Numbered from the stretch's first letter, positions 8,101 to 18,227 are shown. The stretch: 64,000 bases of DNA from Ferrimonas futtsuensis DSM 18154 (GCF_000422645.1 NZ_AUGL01000002.1:124001-188000), one strand, 5' to 3'. A program made the numbers and translations. The notes: generated by a model from the sequence alone, not told the origin.

Positions 8101-10080
8101 TTAGCCACTTGGGCCACTCTTGCTGACATCCATCGGGGAAGCTGTGCCATTGCCTGCTCTTAGGACCTGGCGCAGCTTGCGGAACTGGCGCCACATCGCC
8201 AGCCTGAGGAGTCGTCGCTGACTTGCGGGGGGATCGGCGTAGCGCAGACGGTTGAAGAGGCGTTGCAGGTGGCGAACCGGGAGAGCAGCAGCTGGGCAGT
8301 GGTTCCGGGTTAGGGTCACCAGTTGGGATACCGACGCAGCGGGGGCTGGTCGGGCACCGAGCTGGGTCAGGCGCTTTGACAACCAGCGCCACAGCAGCAG
8401 CTCCAGAGAGGGCAGTCTGGGCGGGGTCAGCATCCTGGCGAGTTTCAGGTGAATCAGCAGGGTGCCGAGCATGATGGCGGCGGCCAGCAGCAGCAGGTGC
8501 TGAACGGAGAGGCGTCCCAGCCACTGGCTCAGCCACTGCTGCTGACTGAGGCGGTCAAAGCCGCTGACCTGCTGATGCCACAGGGCATTGAGGCTGTCGG
8601 CCCAGGCGCCCAGGGTGCGCACCGGGGGGCTCTCCTTCAGCCAGCCCGTCAGCCCCCACCACTGGGCCAATCGCTGCTCCCCCAGTATCTGTACCCGGTC
8701 CGGCGCCACCATGTTGGTGGGGTCACTGCGGACCCATCCCTGAGAGGGCAGCCAGTACTCCACCCAGGCGTGGGCGTTGAGCTGACGCACCTGAAGCCGG
8801 TTGCTGTCGCCCAGCCAGCGCCCTCCTTGGTAGCCGGTGACCAGCCTGGCGGGAATGCCTGCGGCCCTGAGTACAAACACCATGGCGCCGGCATAGTGAC
8901 CGCAGAATCCGGCCTGGGTCTCAAACAGGAAGTCGTCTATCTCATCGGGGCCCGTCGCCGGTGGAGAGAGGGTGTAGTGGAAAGGGTGCTCCCTGAACCT
9001 GAGCAGCACTCTGTGGACAATCTCTCTTTGGCTAAGGCCCATCAGGGATTGTCCCAGTTGTCTGGCTCGGGGATTGCCCGACGGAGGCAGCTTAAGGGCC
9101 TCGGCGATCGCCGCAGGGGCCGCCGGTACTGCCCTGGGCCGCCAGCTCAGCACCTGATCCTGGGGATTCCTTCCCTGCCACAGTCCGTCCCCCAGAGGGC
9201 GCATGCCGGGGGAGAGTCCCTGGCTCATGGCCAGGGTGGGTAGTCTGACTCCGGAATACCAGTGGCTGATGCGGTACAGGTGCCCCTCTTCCGCCCGGGT
9301 CGCGGTCATGGCGTCCAGGGGGTAGGGGCGGGCGCCGTGCCAGGTACGGCCATCATAGAGGTTGTGAATCCACACCCGGAAATAGAGCAGCTCCTGGGGA
9401 GGTCGCAGCTCGAAGCTGGCGTTGAAGGCCATTTCGGTGGACTGGGTCAGCTCGGCAATCTCCCCCAGGGACAGGGTATCACTCAGGCCGGTTTCCGCCC
9501 CCGGGCGCACGCCCTGGTGCCAGAGAGGGTCCACCCTGGGGATCAGCAGATAGAGCAGCAGGGTCATGGGCAGGCTGAACAGGGCCAGCCGCAGGGTGGT
9601 GCCCAGGTTGCTGCGGGCAGAGCTGCTGCTGTGCAGGCTCAGCAGTACGGTGATGTTCAGGGTGAACAGCGCCAGGGCCGAGGCCAGTTTCAGCGGGGAT
9701 TGCTGGGGGATGAGGCTCAGGGAGATCAGGAAAAAGCCCACCAGGGTCAGCACCAGGATGTCCCGCCGGGAGCGCACCTCCAGGGATTTCAGGCTGTAGG
9801 CCAGGGCGATCATCACCGACAGGGTGATGGCCAGCCCTTCCCTCAGGTAGAGAGGCACCAGGCTCAGCAGCACCATCAATGAGATCAGAAACAGCACAAC
9901 CGGGCGGGGCGGCGGGACTTTTCCGAGAAAGATCGCCAGCCGCCAGGCCAGGGTCAGGTTGGCGATGGCCAGAGCCCAGTCCGGCAGGATGCCAATCAGG
10001 TGCACCACCATCATCTGCTGGGTCAGCAGCAGCCACCCCAGGGTTTGGCGCAGGTTTGCCTGAGGGGAGTCAGCCCCCAT
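8101..10080 (-). CDS. TgpA-like membrane transglutaminase (DUF3488 / transglutaminase core)
   Basis: 659 residues. The N-terminal third is a cluster of membrane helices (about residues 15-190). The periplasmic core contains a Cys-His-Asp triad: FCGHYAGAMVFVLRAAGIPARLV with the Cys, NAHAWVEYW with the His, and RSDPT with the Asp. A further membrane helix and a cytoplasmic tail of about 110 residues follow. Relatives include Pseudomonas TgpA; the natural substrate is unsettled. ATG 10080 overlaps the DUF58 stop by 11 bases, so translation is probably coupled. It belongs to the conserved MoxR-DUF58-transglutaminase module. Confidence 0.92.
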   Translation of the reverse strand: MGADSPQANLRQTLGWLLLTQQMMVVHLIGILPDWALAIANLTLAWRLAIFLGKVPPPRPVVLFLISLMVLLSLVPLYLREGLAITLSVMIALAYSLKSLEVRSRRDILVLTLVGFFLISLSLIPQQSPLKLASALALFTLNITVLLSLHSSSSARSNLGTTLRLALFSLPMTLLLYLLIPRVDPLWHQGVRPGAETGLSDTLSLGEIAELTQSTEMAFNASFELRPPQELLYFRVWIHNLYDGRTWHGARPYPLDAMTATRAEEGHLYRISHWYSGVRLPTLAMSQGLSPGMRPLGDGLWQGRNPQDQVLSWRPRAVPAAPAAIAEALKLPPSGNPRARQLGQSLMGLSQREIVHRVLLRFREHPFHYTLSPPATGPDEIDDFLFETQAGFCGHYAGAMVFVLRAAGIPARLVTGYQGGRWLGDSNRLQVRQLNAHAWVEYWLPSQGWVRSDPTNMVAPDRVQILGEQRLAQWWGLTGWLKESPPVRTLGAWADSLNALWHQQVSGFDRLSQQQWLSQWLGRLSVQHLLLLAAAIMLGTLLIHLKLARMLTPPRLPSLELLLWRWLSKRLTQLGARPAPAASVSQLVTLTRNHCPAAALPVRHLQRLFNRLRYADPPASQRRLLRLAMWRQFRKLRQVLRAGNGTASPMDVSKSGPSG

Positions 10081-10984
10081 GGGGCACCTCGGCCAACCTG
10101 TCCAGAACTCTGCCCAGGTGGTCGCCATCCAGCCCTGGGGTGATCGTCATACGAGCTCCCCGGAGCCCAAAGGGAATCCCCTGCTGCTGGCAGTGCAGCG
10201 CCGCACCGGCCAACTGACTGAGGTGCTGCTCCAGATCGCCGTGGCCAGGGTTGAGTTCCAGCCAGTAGGCCTCGTTACTGTGTTCATTGAACTGCTTGAG
10301 CATCTTGCCACGCTGTCTGGCCAGCTGTTTCCAGTCCATTCGAGAGAGGCTGTGGCCGGGTTGCCAGGGACACAGCCCATCCAGCTCCTGCCACTGGCTG
10401 GTCTGGGATGGGGAGGACACCGCAGGGATGGACTGGCTTGGCGGCAGCGGGCTGGGCCAGACCCAACACCCTACCTCTGGCCTGATATGGGCCCAGACCC
10501 GGCACAGACCCAGGGGGTAGTGACTGCTGACGCGAACCCTGCCGGGGCTCAGCCTGCCTCGCTCTCTTCCCGGCTTTCCCAGCTCGAGTCGCTGCCCCGG
10601 GGTGGCCAACAACTGCAGCCGCTGCTGGGCACCTTCGTCCAGGCTCAGTGTCAGTGCGTGGCGTTCACGGTTGCTGATCAGCTCCAGGGGAAACCCCACC
10701 TGCTGGCCGGCAAAGCTGGAGCGACCCTGCTGAAACCTCAATGAGAGTCCGGAGAGGTTGCGAAAGCAGATCAGCAGGCAGGAGCTGAACAGGCTGAACA
10801 TCAGGAAGGAGAGGATCAGGATCAGGTTGTTCTGGTAGTTGGAGCCAAAGACAAACAGCACCCCGGCAAGGGCAAGATAGAAGAGACCAAATCTTGAAGG
10901 CAGGATGAGAATGTCGTTGTGTTCCAGGCGTGCATTAGGGCAGGCCTGAATCTCCGGTGGTTGCCAGAATCTCGGAATCTTCAT
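10070..10984 (-). CDS. DUF58 family protein
   Basis: 304 residues. Two adjacent membrane helices near the N-terminus (about residues 30-80) are followed by a cytoplasmic domain. The family hallmark is near residue 220 as SRMDWKQLARQRGKMLKQF. The DUF58 part resembles a von Willebrand-A-like fold. The start ATG 10984 overlaps the stop of the ATPase gene in an ATGA, and the end overlaps the transglutaminase start. The protein is thought to work as a membrane partner of the MoxR ATPase; the exact role is unknown. Confidence 0.9.
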   Translation of the reverse strand: MKIPRFWQPPEIQACPNARLEHNDILILPSRFGLFYLALAGVLFVFGSNYQNNLILILSFLMFSLFSSCLLICFRNLSGLSLRFQQGRSSFAGQQVGFPLELISNRERHALTLSLDEGAQQRLQLLATPGQRLELGKPGRERGRLSPGRVRVSSHYPLGLCRVWAHIRPEVGCWVWPSPLPPSQSIPAVSSPSQTSQWQELDGLCPWQPGHSLSRMDWKQLARQRGKMLKQFNEHSNEAYWLELNPGHGDLEQHLSQLAGAALHCQQQGIPFGLRGARMTITPGLDGDHLGRVLDRLAEVPHGG

Positions 10985-11886
10985 CGGATGGGATTTACCC
11001 TGTCCAGCAACCGCTGAGCGCCGGAACTGCCCCTCTCTCCGGTCCCCAGCCTGTGGCCAGCCACGGCGGCAAACACCGCCTGAACATCGTCGGGCACGGC
11101 AAAACTGCGACTGTCCATCAATGCCCAGGCGCGGGCGGCGGCCAGCAGGGCTCTGCTGCATCTGGGGGAGAGGGGCAGCAGGCCTTCATTGTTGTCCCGG
11201 CTGAGCTGCACCAGATCCAGCAGATAATCCAGCACGGGTTCGGCAACGGCGATGGCGTCGGCCTGTTGTTGCATCAGGCTGAGATCGGCGGCATTGAGCA
11301 GGGCCGGCAGCTCCCGCACCCTGTCCGCCAGATGATCGCCCCGCAGCAACAGCTTTTCCGAGTGAAGGCTGGGGAAACCCAGGCTGAGTCTCATCATAAA
11401 GCGATCCAGTTGGGATTCGGGCAACGGGAAGGTACCGGATTGCTCCTGAGGGTTCTGAGTGGCAATGACAAAGAAGGGATCGGGCAGGGAGCGGGTGGTG
11501 CCATCGCAGCTGACCTGGCGTTCGGCCATCGCCTCAAGCAGGGCGCTCTGAGTCTTGGGGCTGGCACGATTCACCTCATCGGCCAACACCACCTGACTGA
11601 ACAGTGGACCGGGGTGGAAGCGAAACTCCTGGGAGTCCGGAGAGAAGATGGAGAAGCCGGTGAGATCGGCCGGCAGCATATCTGCGGTGAACTGCACCCG
11701 CTGGTGACTCAGGCCCAGGGTGGTCGCCAGGGCCTGAGACAGGGTGGTCTTTCCCATCCCGGGGAGATCCTCTATCAGCAGGTGGCCACGGGCGATGAGA
11801 CATGCCAGCGCCAGCCTGATCTCCCTGGGCTTATCCAGCACCACCTGCTGCAACTGACCGAGAACGGGGGCCAGGCTCTGCACCAT
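10981..11886 (-). CDS. MoxR-type AAA+ ATPase
   Basis: 301 residues. Walker A (PGMGKTTLS, residues about 42-50), Walker B (VVLADEVNRA, about 98-107), sensor-1 region (FFVIATQNP) and the conserved LPESQLDRF are all visible. MoxR ATPases act as chaperone-like machines that insert cofactors or activate partner complexes. AAGGAG lies ahead of ATG 11886. It is the first gene of the tightly overlapping ATPase-DUF58-transglutaminase set and lies 70 bases downstream of slt. Confidence 0.93.
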   Translation of the reverse strand: MVQSLAPVLGQLQQVVLDKPREIRLALACLIARGHLLIEDLPGMGKTTLSQALATTLGLSHQRVQFTADMLPADLTGFSIFSPDSQEFRFHPGPLFSQVVLADEVNRASPKTQSALLEAMAERQVSCDGTTRSLPDPFFVIATQNPQEQSGTFPLPESQLDRFMMRLSLGFPSLHSEKLLLRGDHLADRVRELPALLNAADLSLMQQQADAIAVAEPVLDYLLDLVQLSRDNNEGLLPLSPRCSRALLAAARAWALMDSRSFAVPDDVQAVFAAVAGHRLGTGERGSSGAQRLLDRVNPIR

Positions 11887-11956
11887 ATTGCGCTCCTTGG
11901 GGTTATCACACCCTCAAGGATAGTCGAGCCCGGCACTGCCGTGAGCCCCAGGCGGC

Positions 11957-13846
11957 TCAGTAGCGGCGGCGCAGCTCCTCTTCGGAGAGCAGCAGACCGG
12001 GCGTGCCCAGCAGGTCGTTGTAGATCAGCTGGTAGCTGAGCACCGCCTTGACGTAGTCGCGGGTTTCCCTGAACGGGATGGTGTCCACCCACTGGTCGGT
12101 GGCCAGGTTACCGTCGGAACGCTTCAGCCAGCGGCTGACCCTGTGGGGGCCGGCATTGTAGGCGGCGGTGGCCAGGATGCGGTTGCCCTCATAGCGCTCC
12201 AGCAGTTGACTGATGTAGGCACTGCCCAGGCGGATGTTGTACCCGGGATCATAGAGCTGGCTGCGTCCGGTGTAGGAGGTGCCGATGCGCCGGGCGGTCT
12301 CCTTGGCCGTGGAGGGCAGCAGCTGCATCAGGCCATAGGCGTTGGCGCCGGAACGGGCCCTGGGGTAGAGGGCGCTTTCCCGTCGGGCGATGGCACGCAG
12401 CAGCTCCGGGTCCAGTTGCCAGTGCTTGCCCTGGCGGTTGAACTCGTCGTTGTAGGCGTTGGGGAAGCGCCATGGGATGGCATTCCAGGCTCTGGCGGTG
12501 ATGGTGCCCTGAACTGTCAGGAAGTGCCAGCCCATCTCATCGGCCAGGGCGGTCAGGGCATGCTGCTCCTCCTTGGTTACCCTGAGCAGTTGCCAGCGCC
12601 ACTCGGCCCGGGCTTCCGGCAGTCTGTCCAAGGCCATCAGCTCGGTAATTCGCAGCAGGGCGGGTAACTGAGCGACCTTGTTGCTGGCCTGGACTGAGGG
12701 GCTGGGCAGGGTGGTGTTCATGTTGTAGGGCAGCCCCAGTTGCTGAGAGACCAGGAAGCCGTAATAGCTGCGCTCCTTCGCCAGTTCACGGTAGGCGGCC
12801 ATCGCCTCCTGCTCCAGTCCCAGCTCCTCCAGCGCCCGGGCGCGCCAGTAGCGCCAGTCGTCCGCTTCCACATCCTGAATCCGCGACAGCCACAGGTTGA
12901 TTTGGGCCCAGTCGCCGTTGCCGATGAGCTGGCGGGTGCGGCGGATGATCAGGTCATCATCGGGATACTGCTCCATCAGGGAGGCCAGCTGCTCCGTCCA
13001 GATGTTGTCACCCAGGGCGCGGCGGATCACCTCCCGTCGTACCGATGTTTCCTGTTCACCCAGCTCTCCCTGCCAGTTGAAGTACTGCTTGAGGGCGTAG
13101 TCGGCGTCTGATCGAGCCAGGCGTTTCAGCGCCGCCGCCGCCATCTGCGGCCCCTGGGGGTAGCGCTGGAGATGGCCTTTTTTGCGCACCTCTCTGGGGT
13201 ATCGGTAGAGGCGCACCAGGCGTTCACCCCGGCTTTGCCACTCCCCCTTGAGCAGGGTGTTGAGGTAGGCCAGGCGTTGCCCCTGACGAGCGTCGAAGGT
13301 CAGCAGCATCCGCTGCCAAATCAGTTCGTTGGTTCTGCGTCCAGCCTTACGCCACTCTTTCAATAGCGGGGTGCAGGCTTCGGGCAGGCTTTTCGGGGTC
13401 AGCCACAGCTCGCTGGCCCCTTCCCAGGCGACTTCTGGTTCGCCCAGGGTCCGCTTGGCGCGATAGAAGTAGCATTTGAGGTCGGTGCTTCTTGGCGGCT
13501 GGGGACTGATGGCCACAAAGCTGTCCCAGCGTTTGCGTTTGCCCGCCTGCATCAGGAATCGGTGTTTAAAGCTGTCGTATAGGGGGGTATTGGTGAGGCT
13601 GGCCAGGATCTCCACCGCCTGCTGGGTGGTCAGCTCACTCATCTGGGTGGTGCGATACTCGAACTCCAGGTAGGGCGCCAGGGGATAGGTCTTAAGCCGT
13701 TTTCTCAGCAGGTGGTATTCAGCCTGGTTTCCGGACTCGATGGCGTTCATCGCCTGTTCGAAGGCCTCCCGTTGAGTCGCTTGTGCCCAACTGTGGGCGC
13801 TCAGCAGAGCCAATACCAATATCAGCGTCCGGGCAATCCAACCCAT
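11957..13846 (-). CDS. slt: Soluble lytic murein transglycosylase (Slt70 type)
   Basis: 629 residues with a signal peptide ending at SWAQA. Residues about 25-440 form the helical doughnut domain of Slt70. The C-terminal lysozyme-like domain has the catalytic Glu in RRESALYPRARS and the motifs AYGLMQLLPSTA and AAYNAGPHRVSRWL. It cleaves peptidoglycan between MurNAc and GlcNAc with 1,6-anhydro product in the periplasm. GGGAGGAG precedes the start. It is 30 bases downstream of rmuC. Confidence 0.95.
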   Translation of the reverse strand: MGWIARTLILVLALLSAHSWAQATQREAFEQAMNAIESGNQAEYHLLRKRLKTYPLAPYLEFEYRTTQMSELTTQQAVEILASLTNTPLYDSFKHRFLMQAGKRKRWDSFVAISPQPPRSTDLKCYFYRAKRTLGEPEVAWEGASELWLTPKSLPEACTPLLKEWRKAGRRTNELIWQRMLLTFDARQGQRLAYLNTLLKGEWQSRGERLVRLYRYPREVRKKGHLQRYPQGPQMAAAALKRLARSDADYALKQYFNWQGELGEQETSVRREVIRRALGDNIWTEQLASLMEQYPDDDLIIRRTRQLIGNGDWAQINLWLSRIQDVEADDWRYWRARALEELGLEQEAMAAYRELAKERSYYGFLVSQQLGLPYNMNTTLPSPSVQASNKVAQLPALLRITELMALDRLPEARAEWRWQLLRVTKEEQHALTALADEMGWHFLTVQGTITARAWNAIPWRFPNAYNDEFNRQGKHWQLDPELLRAIARRESALYPRARSGANAYGLMQLLPSTAKETARRIGTSYTGRSQLYDPGYNIRLGSAYISQLLERYEGNRILATAAYNAGPHRVSRWLKRSDGNLATDQWVDTIPFRETRDYVKAVLSYQLIYNDLLGTPGLLLSEEELRRRY

Positions 13847-13876
13847 TGCTCCTCCCTTGTTCGTGTTCAGTCGCCC

Positions 13877-15196
13877 TTATTCCCCCGCTGCTTCGTCCAG
13901 GGTGGGGTTGAGGGCGTCCTCAAGCAGAGATGCCTGAGGCTGTTTGCTGGTGGTGGCGCCCAGCTGTTTCATCTGTTCCGCCTGACGCAGCAGGTTGCCA
14001 CGCCCGGAGGAGAATTTGTTGACCGCCTTGTCATAACTGCCTTGGGCGGTTTCCAGGGCTCTTCCCACCTTGAGCAGATCGTCGGAAAAGCCCACCAGCT
14101 TGTCGTAGATCTTACCCGCCTGACTGGCGATCTCCTGGGCGTTGCGGCTTTGGTGCTCGAAGCGCCACAGGTTGTTGATGGTACGAAGGGCTACCATCAG
14201 GTTAGTGGGGCTGGTCAGCAAAATGTTCCGCTCCAGTGCGAAATTTACCAAGTCCGGGTCCGATTCGATGGCGGCGATGAAGGCCGGCTCTACCGGGATG
14301 AACATCAGCACATAATCCAGGGTGCGGATCCCTTTCAGCTTGTGGTAATCCTTCTCTGCCAGTCCCTTGATGTGACCCCGGATGCTGGCCAGATGCTCGC
14401 GCATCCCCTGCTCAGCCTCAGCGTCCTGTTCAGCATTGAAGAAGCGCTCGTAGCCCACCAGGGAAACCTTGGAGTCGATCACCACATCCTTGTCGTCCGG
14501 CAGGTGAACCACCACATCGGGTTGGTAGCGTTTGCCATCCTCCTGCTTCAGGGCGGCCTGGGTGTCGTATTCGTGACCTTCACGCAGGCCACTCTGGCTC
14601 AGCAGCCGAGCGAGCACCACCTCGCCCCAGTTCCCCATCGCCTTGTTGTCGCCCTTGAGGGCCCGGGTCAGGTTGAGGGCGTCTTCACTCATCCTCAGGT
14701 TGAGGGCCTTGAGATCCTCAAGCTGGTGTTTCAGGGCGAAACGCTCCCGGGTCTCGCTGGTGTAGCTCTCCTGTACCTGTTTGCGGAAACCGTCGAGCTG
14801 CTGTTGCAACGGGTTGAGCACGGCCCCCAACTGGCTGTTGTTGGCCTCGGTGAGGCGGCGGCTCTGGGAGTCGAAGATGCGGTTGGCCAGGTTTTCAAAC
14901 TCCATGCTAAGGCGCTTTTCGCTCTGCAGCGCCTGTTGCAGCTGTTGGCGCACCCCCTCCTCCTTGGCCCGGCTTTGGGCCAGGGCGCCATGGAGGTCGT
15001 TAAGGTATCTCTCCTTCTCCTGCAGCTGGGACTCCAGTTTCTCCAGTTGCTCTCGCTGGTTGGCGGCGGTGACCTCCAGGGCGGTGGCGTCCTGCTCCGC
15101 ACGCCGACGGGGCCCGAATTGCAGGGCCCAGCCCAGAATCAGTCCCAGCAGGGCAGTGAGGGCCAGCAGGCCCAGGGTAAGGGGGTCCAGAGTCAT
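13877..15196 (-). CDS. rmuC: DNA recombination protein RmuC
   Basis: 439 residues. An N-terminal membrane anchor (LGLLALTALLGLILGWAL), a long coiled coil (about residues 35-160), then the RmuC nuclease-like domain with GNWGEVVLARLL and the PDVVVHLPDDKDVVIDSK stretch, whose Asp/Glu/Lys pattern matches a restriction-endonuclease-like fold. The family limits recombination at inverted repeats. It is the first gene of the minus-strand run. The ribosome site before ATG 15196 is weak. Confidence 0.93.
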   Translation of the reverse strand: MTLDPLTLGLLALTALLGLILGWALQFGPRRRAEQDATALEVTAANQREQLEKLESQLQEKERYLNDLHGALAQSRAKEEGVRQQLQQALQSEKRLSMEFENLANRIFDSQSRRLTEANNSQLGAVLNPLQQQLDGFRKQVQESYTSETRERFALKHQLEDLKALNLRMSEDALNLTRALKGDNKAMGNWGEVVLARLLSQSGLREGHEYDTQAALKQEDGKRYQPDVVVHLPDDKDVVIDSKVSLVGYERFFNAEQDAEAEQGMREHLASIRGHIKGLAEKDYHKLKGIRTLDYVLMFIPVEPAFIAAIESDPDLVNFALERNILLTSPTNLMVALRTINNLWRFEHQSRNAQEIASQAGKIYDKLVGFSDDLLKVGRALETAQGSYDKAVNKFSSGRGNLLRQAEQMKQLGATTSKQPQASLLEDALNPTLDEAAGE

Positions 15197-15442
15197 AGCA
15201 GTTTGATTCTCAAGGGGTGATGAAGCCTAGGGTGGCACCGGGATGCAGCGCTATCAAGGGGCAAGAGGCCAAGCGGTGCAAAAGCAGCCTGCTGAGGGCG
15301 TTGCAGTTTCTGCAAAATGGAAATTCCAATGATTGCATAGCGAACGTCTGTGCTATCACACATTGAAATTTTTTCGTCATTATCTCTTGTGGGCCGGGAG
15401 AACATGGCAAACTATACAGCCTCTTAAACCAGGAGGCTGAAG

Positions 15443-16423
15443 GTGGCCATGAACGACATATTGACCTGGCGAAGGCTGAGGCGGCTCAGTCTGTTTGATC
15501 TGGAAGTCTTTGTGCTTCTCAGCCAGAAGATGAACTCCAATAAGGTGGCTGAATCCCTGGATGTGCTGCCCTCAAAGGTGAGCCGAACCTTAAGCGGCTT
15601 GCGAGACACCTTCAATGACCCTCTGTTTGTCCGTCGGCAACGCGGCTTTGAGCCTACTCCTTTGGCGATGCGTCTCTACCCCAGAGCCGATGCATTGCTG
15701 GAGATGGCCAAGGAGATGCCCCATGAGCTGATGCAGCCAGAGGCCGCCAACTCCAATGCCAGGATTCGAATCTCGACCCCGACGGCCCTGAGTCAGGGAT
15801 TGTTGAAACACCTGCGCACCCTGGCGGAAGCCCGGGGAGAAAAGCTGGATATTGCCGTGGTAACCGGAGGCACCGAGCCTGTGGCCCCCAATGACAGCAA
15901 TCAGGTTGATATGGCCATCTACTATGGGTTTGAGCCCTGGAAGCATGTGGAATCAAGGCTGATCTGTTACAACAACAACCCGATGGTGGTCGCCGTAAAA
16001 GATCACCCTATTTGGCAAAGGAAGGCCGAATTGCACCTGGCTATGTTGGATTTTCCCTTCGTGGTCAATGAGCTTCCCTCCTTCAATGAGGGTCGTGATC
16101 CCATGGAGGATTACGCCAATGCCATGGGGAGAACACTTGAGATTGAGGCGAGGGTGTCCTCATTGCCCGATCTGGTGGCCATTCTTCAGGAAGGGAGGGC
16201 TTACTCCATCATTGGTGGCAGAGGCAGCCAGGAGTATCTGGAGGCGCACGGCAATATTGTGGCGGTTACCATGCCGGCTCTGCTGAGACGCAAGTTGCAC
16301 AGCCTGTTCAGTGGCAACTCCACCAATCTGGGGGTTTACCTGCATTGCAACAAACCCAGCCTCTGTCCTGGATGGTTGGTCGAAGCCCTTACTCAGTTCG
16401 TTAAGCGAAACTACGAAGGCTAA
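15443..16423 (+). CDS. LysR-family transcriptional regulator
   Basis: 326 residues with an N-terminal helix-turn-helix (SNKVAESLDVLPSKVSRTLSG region, about 30-50) and a type-2 periplasmic-binding-protein-like effector domain. GTG 15443 is chosen because AGGAGG lies six bases upstream; ATG 15449, two codons in, is the alternative. The gene is divergent from rmuC and 95 bases upstream of msrP on the same strand. Control of msrPQ is possible, but in other bacteria msrPQ is usually under two-component control, so this is only positional. Confidence 0.85.
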   Translation: MAMNDILTWRRLRRLSLFDLEVFVLLSQKMNSNKVAESLDVLPSKVSRTLSGLRDTFNDPLFVRRQRGFEPTPLAMRLYPRADALLEMAKEMPHELMQPEAANSNARIRISTPTALSQGLLKHLRTLAEARGEKLDIAVVTGGTEPVAPNDSNQVDMAIYYGFEPWKHVESRLICYNNNPMVVAVKDHPIWQRKAELHLAMLDFPFVVNELPSFNEGRDPMEDYANAMGRTLEIEARVSSLPDLVAILQEGRAYSIIGGRGSQEYLEAHGNIVAVTMPALLRRKLHSLFSGNSTNLGVYLHCNKPSLCPGWLVEALTQFVKRNYEG

Positions 16424-16518
16424 CTCGGTACTGATACAGCGTTTTCTTGAAACTGGGTGAAATCATATGGGGCCTTTCTGGGTCTTATTGGTTAACCCAA
16501 GAGTAAGGAAGTGTGTGG

Positions 16519-17538
16519 ATGAAGTACTTAGCCAGAAAAGCGTGGGACAAACACCGAGAGAAGGATGTCACGCCGGAGGAGGTGTTCAGGGCCAGGCGTC
16601 AGATCGCCAAGGCGTTGGGGCTGGGCGCCATCAGTGCCAGCCTGCCTCTGAATGTACAGGCCGGTCTGCTGGATTGGCTGAAGCCGGAGAGCGAGAGCGT
16701 CGATCTGGCTCCACGCCGCGATCTCGCTTTCGAGGTCAGCCGCAACTATGGCATTACTGATGAGCTGACACCCGAGGAGAAGATCCTCACTCATAACAAC
16801 TTCTATGAGTTTGGCACCAGCAAGACCGACCCGGTGAAACACGCCCAGGGGCTGAAGACCAGCCCCTGGACACTGACCATCGATGGGGAGGTGGACACCC
16901 CTCTGACCCTGGATGTGGAGGAGTTGATAGGCTCCATGCCCCTGGAGGAGCGCATCTACCGCCTGCGTTGCGTGGAAGCCTGGTCTATGGTGATCCCCTG
17001 GCTGGGTTTCCCCCTGGCGGAGCTGATCAAACGGGCCAACCCCAATAGCCGGGCCAAGTATGTCGCTTTTGAAACCCTCTATGACCCCAAGCAGATGCCG
17101 GGGCAGGCCTCCCGCTTTGTGGGTGGTGGTATCGATTACCCCTATGTGGAGGGGCTGCGTATGGACGAGGCGATGAATCCGCTGACCCTGGTGTCCGTAG
17201 GGCTCTATGGCCGAACCCTGCCACCGCAGAATGGGGCGCCTATTCGCCTGGTGGTGCCCTGGAAATATGGCTTTAAGAGCATCAAGTCCATCGTGCGCAT
17301 CAAGCTGGTGGAGAAGATGCCGCCGACCACCTGGAATCTTCTGGCCAGTCATGAGTATGGCTTCTACGCCAACGTCAACCCGCAAGTGGATCACCCACGT
17401 TGGTCCCAGGCCAGTGAGCGCCGTATCGGCGCCGGGGGCCTGCTTTCCGCCAAGCGGATCCCTACGGAGATGTTCAATGGTTATGGTGAGCATGTGGCCC
17501 AGATGTACACCGAGCTGAATTTGAGGCGCTGGTATTGA
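16519..17538 (+). CDS. msrP: Periplasmic methionine sulfoxide reductase, molybdopterin subunit
   Basis: 339 residues. Reduces methionine sulfoxide in oxidised periplasmic proteins using Mo-molybdopterin. The N-terminal [18 protein letters not shown] is a Tat signal. [14 protein letters not shown] carries the Cys (about residue 151) that coordinates Mo. The C-terminal part is typical (YGFYANVNP and [13 protein letters not shown]). ATG 16519 has AAGGAA 8 bases upstream; the GTG two codons earlier is less well placed. It overlaps the msrQ start by one base (TGATG). Confidence 0.95.
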   Translation: MKYLARKAWDKHREKDVTPEEVFRARRQIAKALGLGAISASLPLNVQAGLLDWLKPESESVDLAPRRDLAFEVSRNYGITDELTPEEKILTHNNFYEFGTSKTDPVKHAQGLKTSPWTLTIDGEVDTPLTLDVEELIGSMPLEERIYRLRCVEAWSMVIPWLGFPLAELIKRANPNSRAKYVAFETLYDPKQMPGQASRFVGGGIDYPYVEGLRMDEAMNPLTLVSVGLYGRTLPPQNGAPIRLVVPWKYGFKSIKSIVRIKLVEKMPPTTWNLLASHEYGFYANVNPQVDHPRWSQASERRIGAGGLLSAKRIPTEMFNGYGEHVAQMYTELNLRRWY

Positions 17539-18170
17539 TGAAACTGACCCAAGGGCGGATTCTGGCCCTGAAAACCCTGTTGCACCTTGGTTTCCTGCTG
17601 CCGCTGGCTTACCTGTGGCTGGCGGTGCAGGCCGGGGCTGCCGGGGGGGATCCTGTGCAGTATGTCATCCACTTTCTGGGAATGGGGGCCATTCATGGCC
17701 TGATCCTCAGTTTGTTGGTTTCCCCGTTGGCCAAGGGGCTGAAGATGGGGGGGCTGATGCGGGTGCGCCGGCTGGTGGGGCTCTGGGCCTTCGCCTATGC
17801 CCTGCTGCATGTGGCGGCGTTTCTCGGCTTGGATCTGCTGGGGGATGTGGGACTGCTGCTGGGCGAAATCGTCAAACGCCCCTACATTCTGGTAGGGATG
17901 GCGGCGTTGCTGATTCTGATTGCCCTGGCGGCGACCTCCACCAGTGCCATGCAGCGGCGGCTGGGGCGTCGCTGGCAGACACTGCATAACTGGGTCTATC
18001 TGGCTGCGGTACTGGTACCGGTGCATTTCTGGTGGTCGGTGAAGTCCGGCTGGTACGAACCGGCACTCTATCTGCTGGCCTGCCTGGGACTGCTGGCCTG
18101 GCGCCGCAAGCGAATAGTGTTGTATCAACAAATTGTTACCAACTTTAACCGCGGCCTAGACCGGGGCTGA
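17538..18170 (+). CDS. msrQ: Haem-binding membrane subunit MsrQ
   Basis: 210-residue inner-membrane b-type cytochrome of the ferric-reductase-like family that passes electrons to MsrP. Several hydrophobic helices carry conserved His residues (HFLGMGAIHG, ALLHVAAF, LHNWVYLA, PVHFWW) suited to haem ligation. It is coupled to msrP by a one-base TGATG overlap. The stop codon lies inside a terminator hairpin. Confidence 0.94.
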   Translation: MKLTQGRILALKTLLHLGFLLPLAYLWLAVQAGAAGGDPVQYVIHFLGMGAIHGLILSLLVSPLAKGLKMGGLMRVRRLVGLWAFAYALLHVAAFLGLDLLGDVGLLLGEIVKRPYILVGMAALLILIALAATSTSAMQRRLGRRWQTLHNWVYLAAVLVPVHFWWSVKSGWYEPALYLLACLGLLAWRRKRIVLYQQIVTNFNRGLDRG

Positions 18171-18186
18171 CAGCGGCCCCGTTTTT
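18162..18186 (+). terminator. Terminator of msrPQ
   Basis: CGGGGC and GGCCCCG arms around a short loop, followed by TTTTT. The left arm includes the msrQ stop codon. Confidence 0.75.
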
Positions 18187-18227
18187 CTGGTTTACTTGCC
18201 ACATTCAATCCATCAGGGAAGTGAACC

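Noticed and set aside
13712-15220. 502-codon plus-strand frame opposite rmuC
   Set aside because: Antisense of rmuC with Leu/Gln/Gly-rich sequence and no ribosome site.
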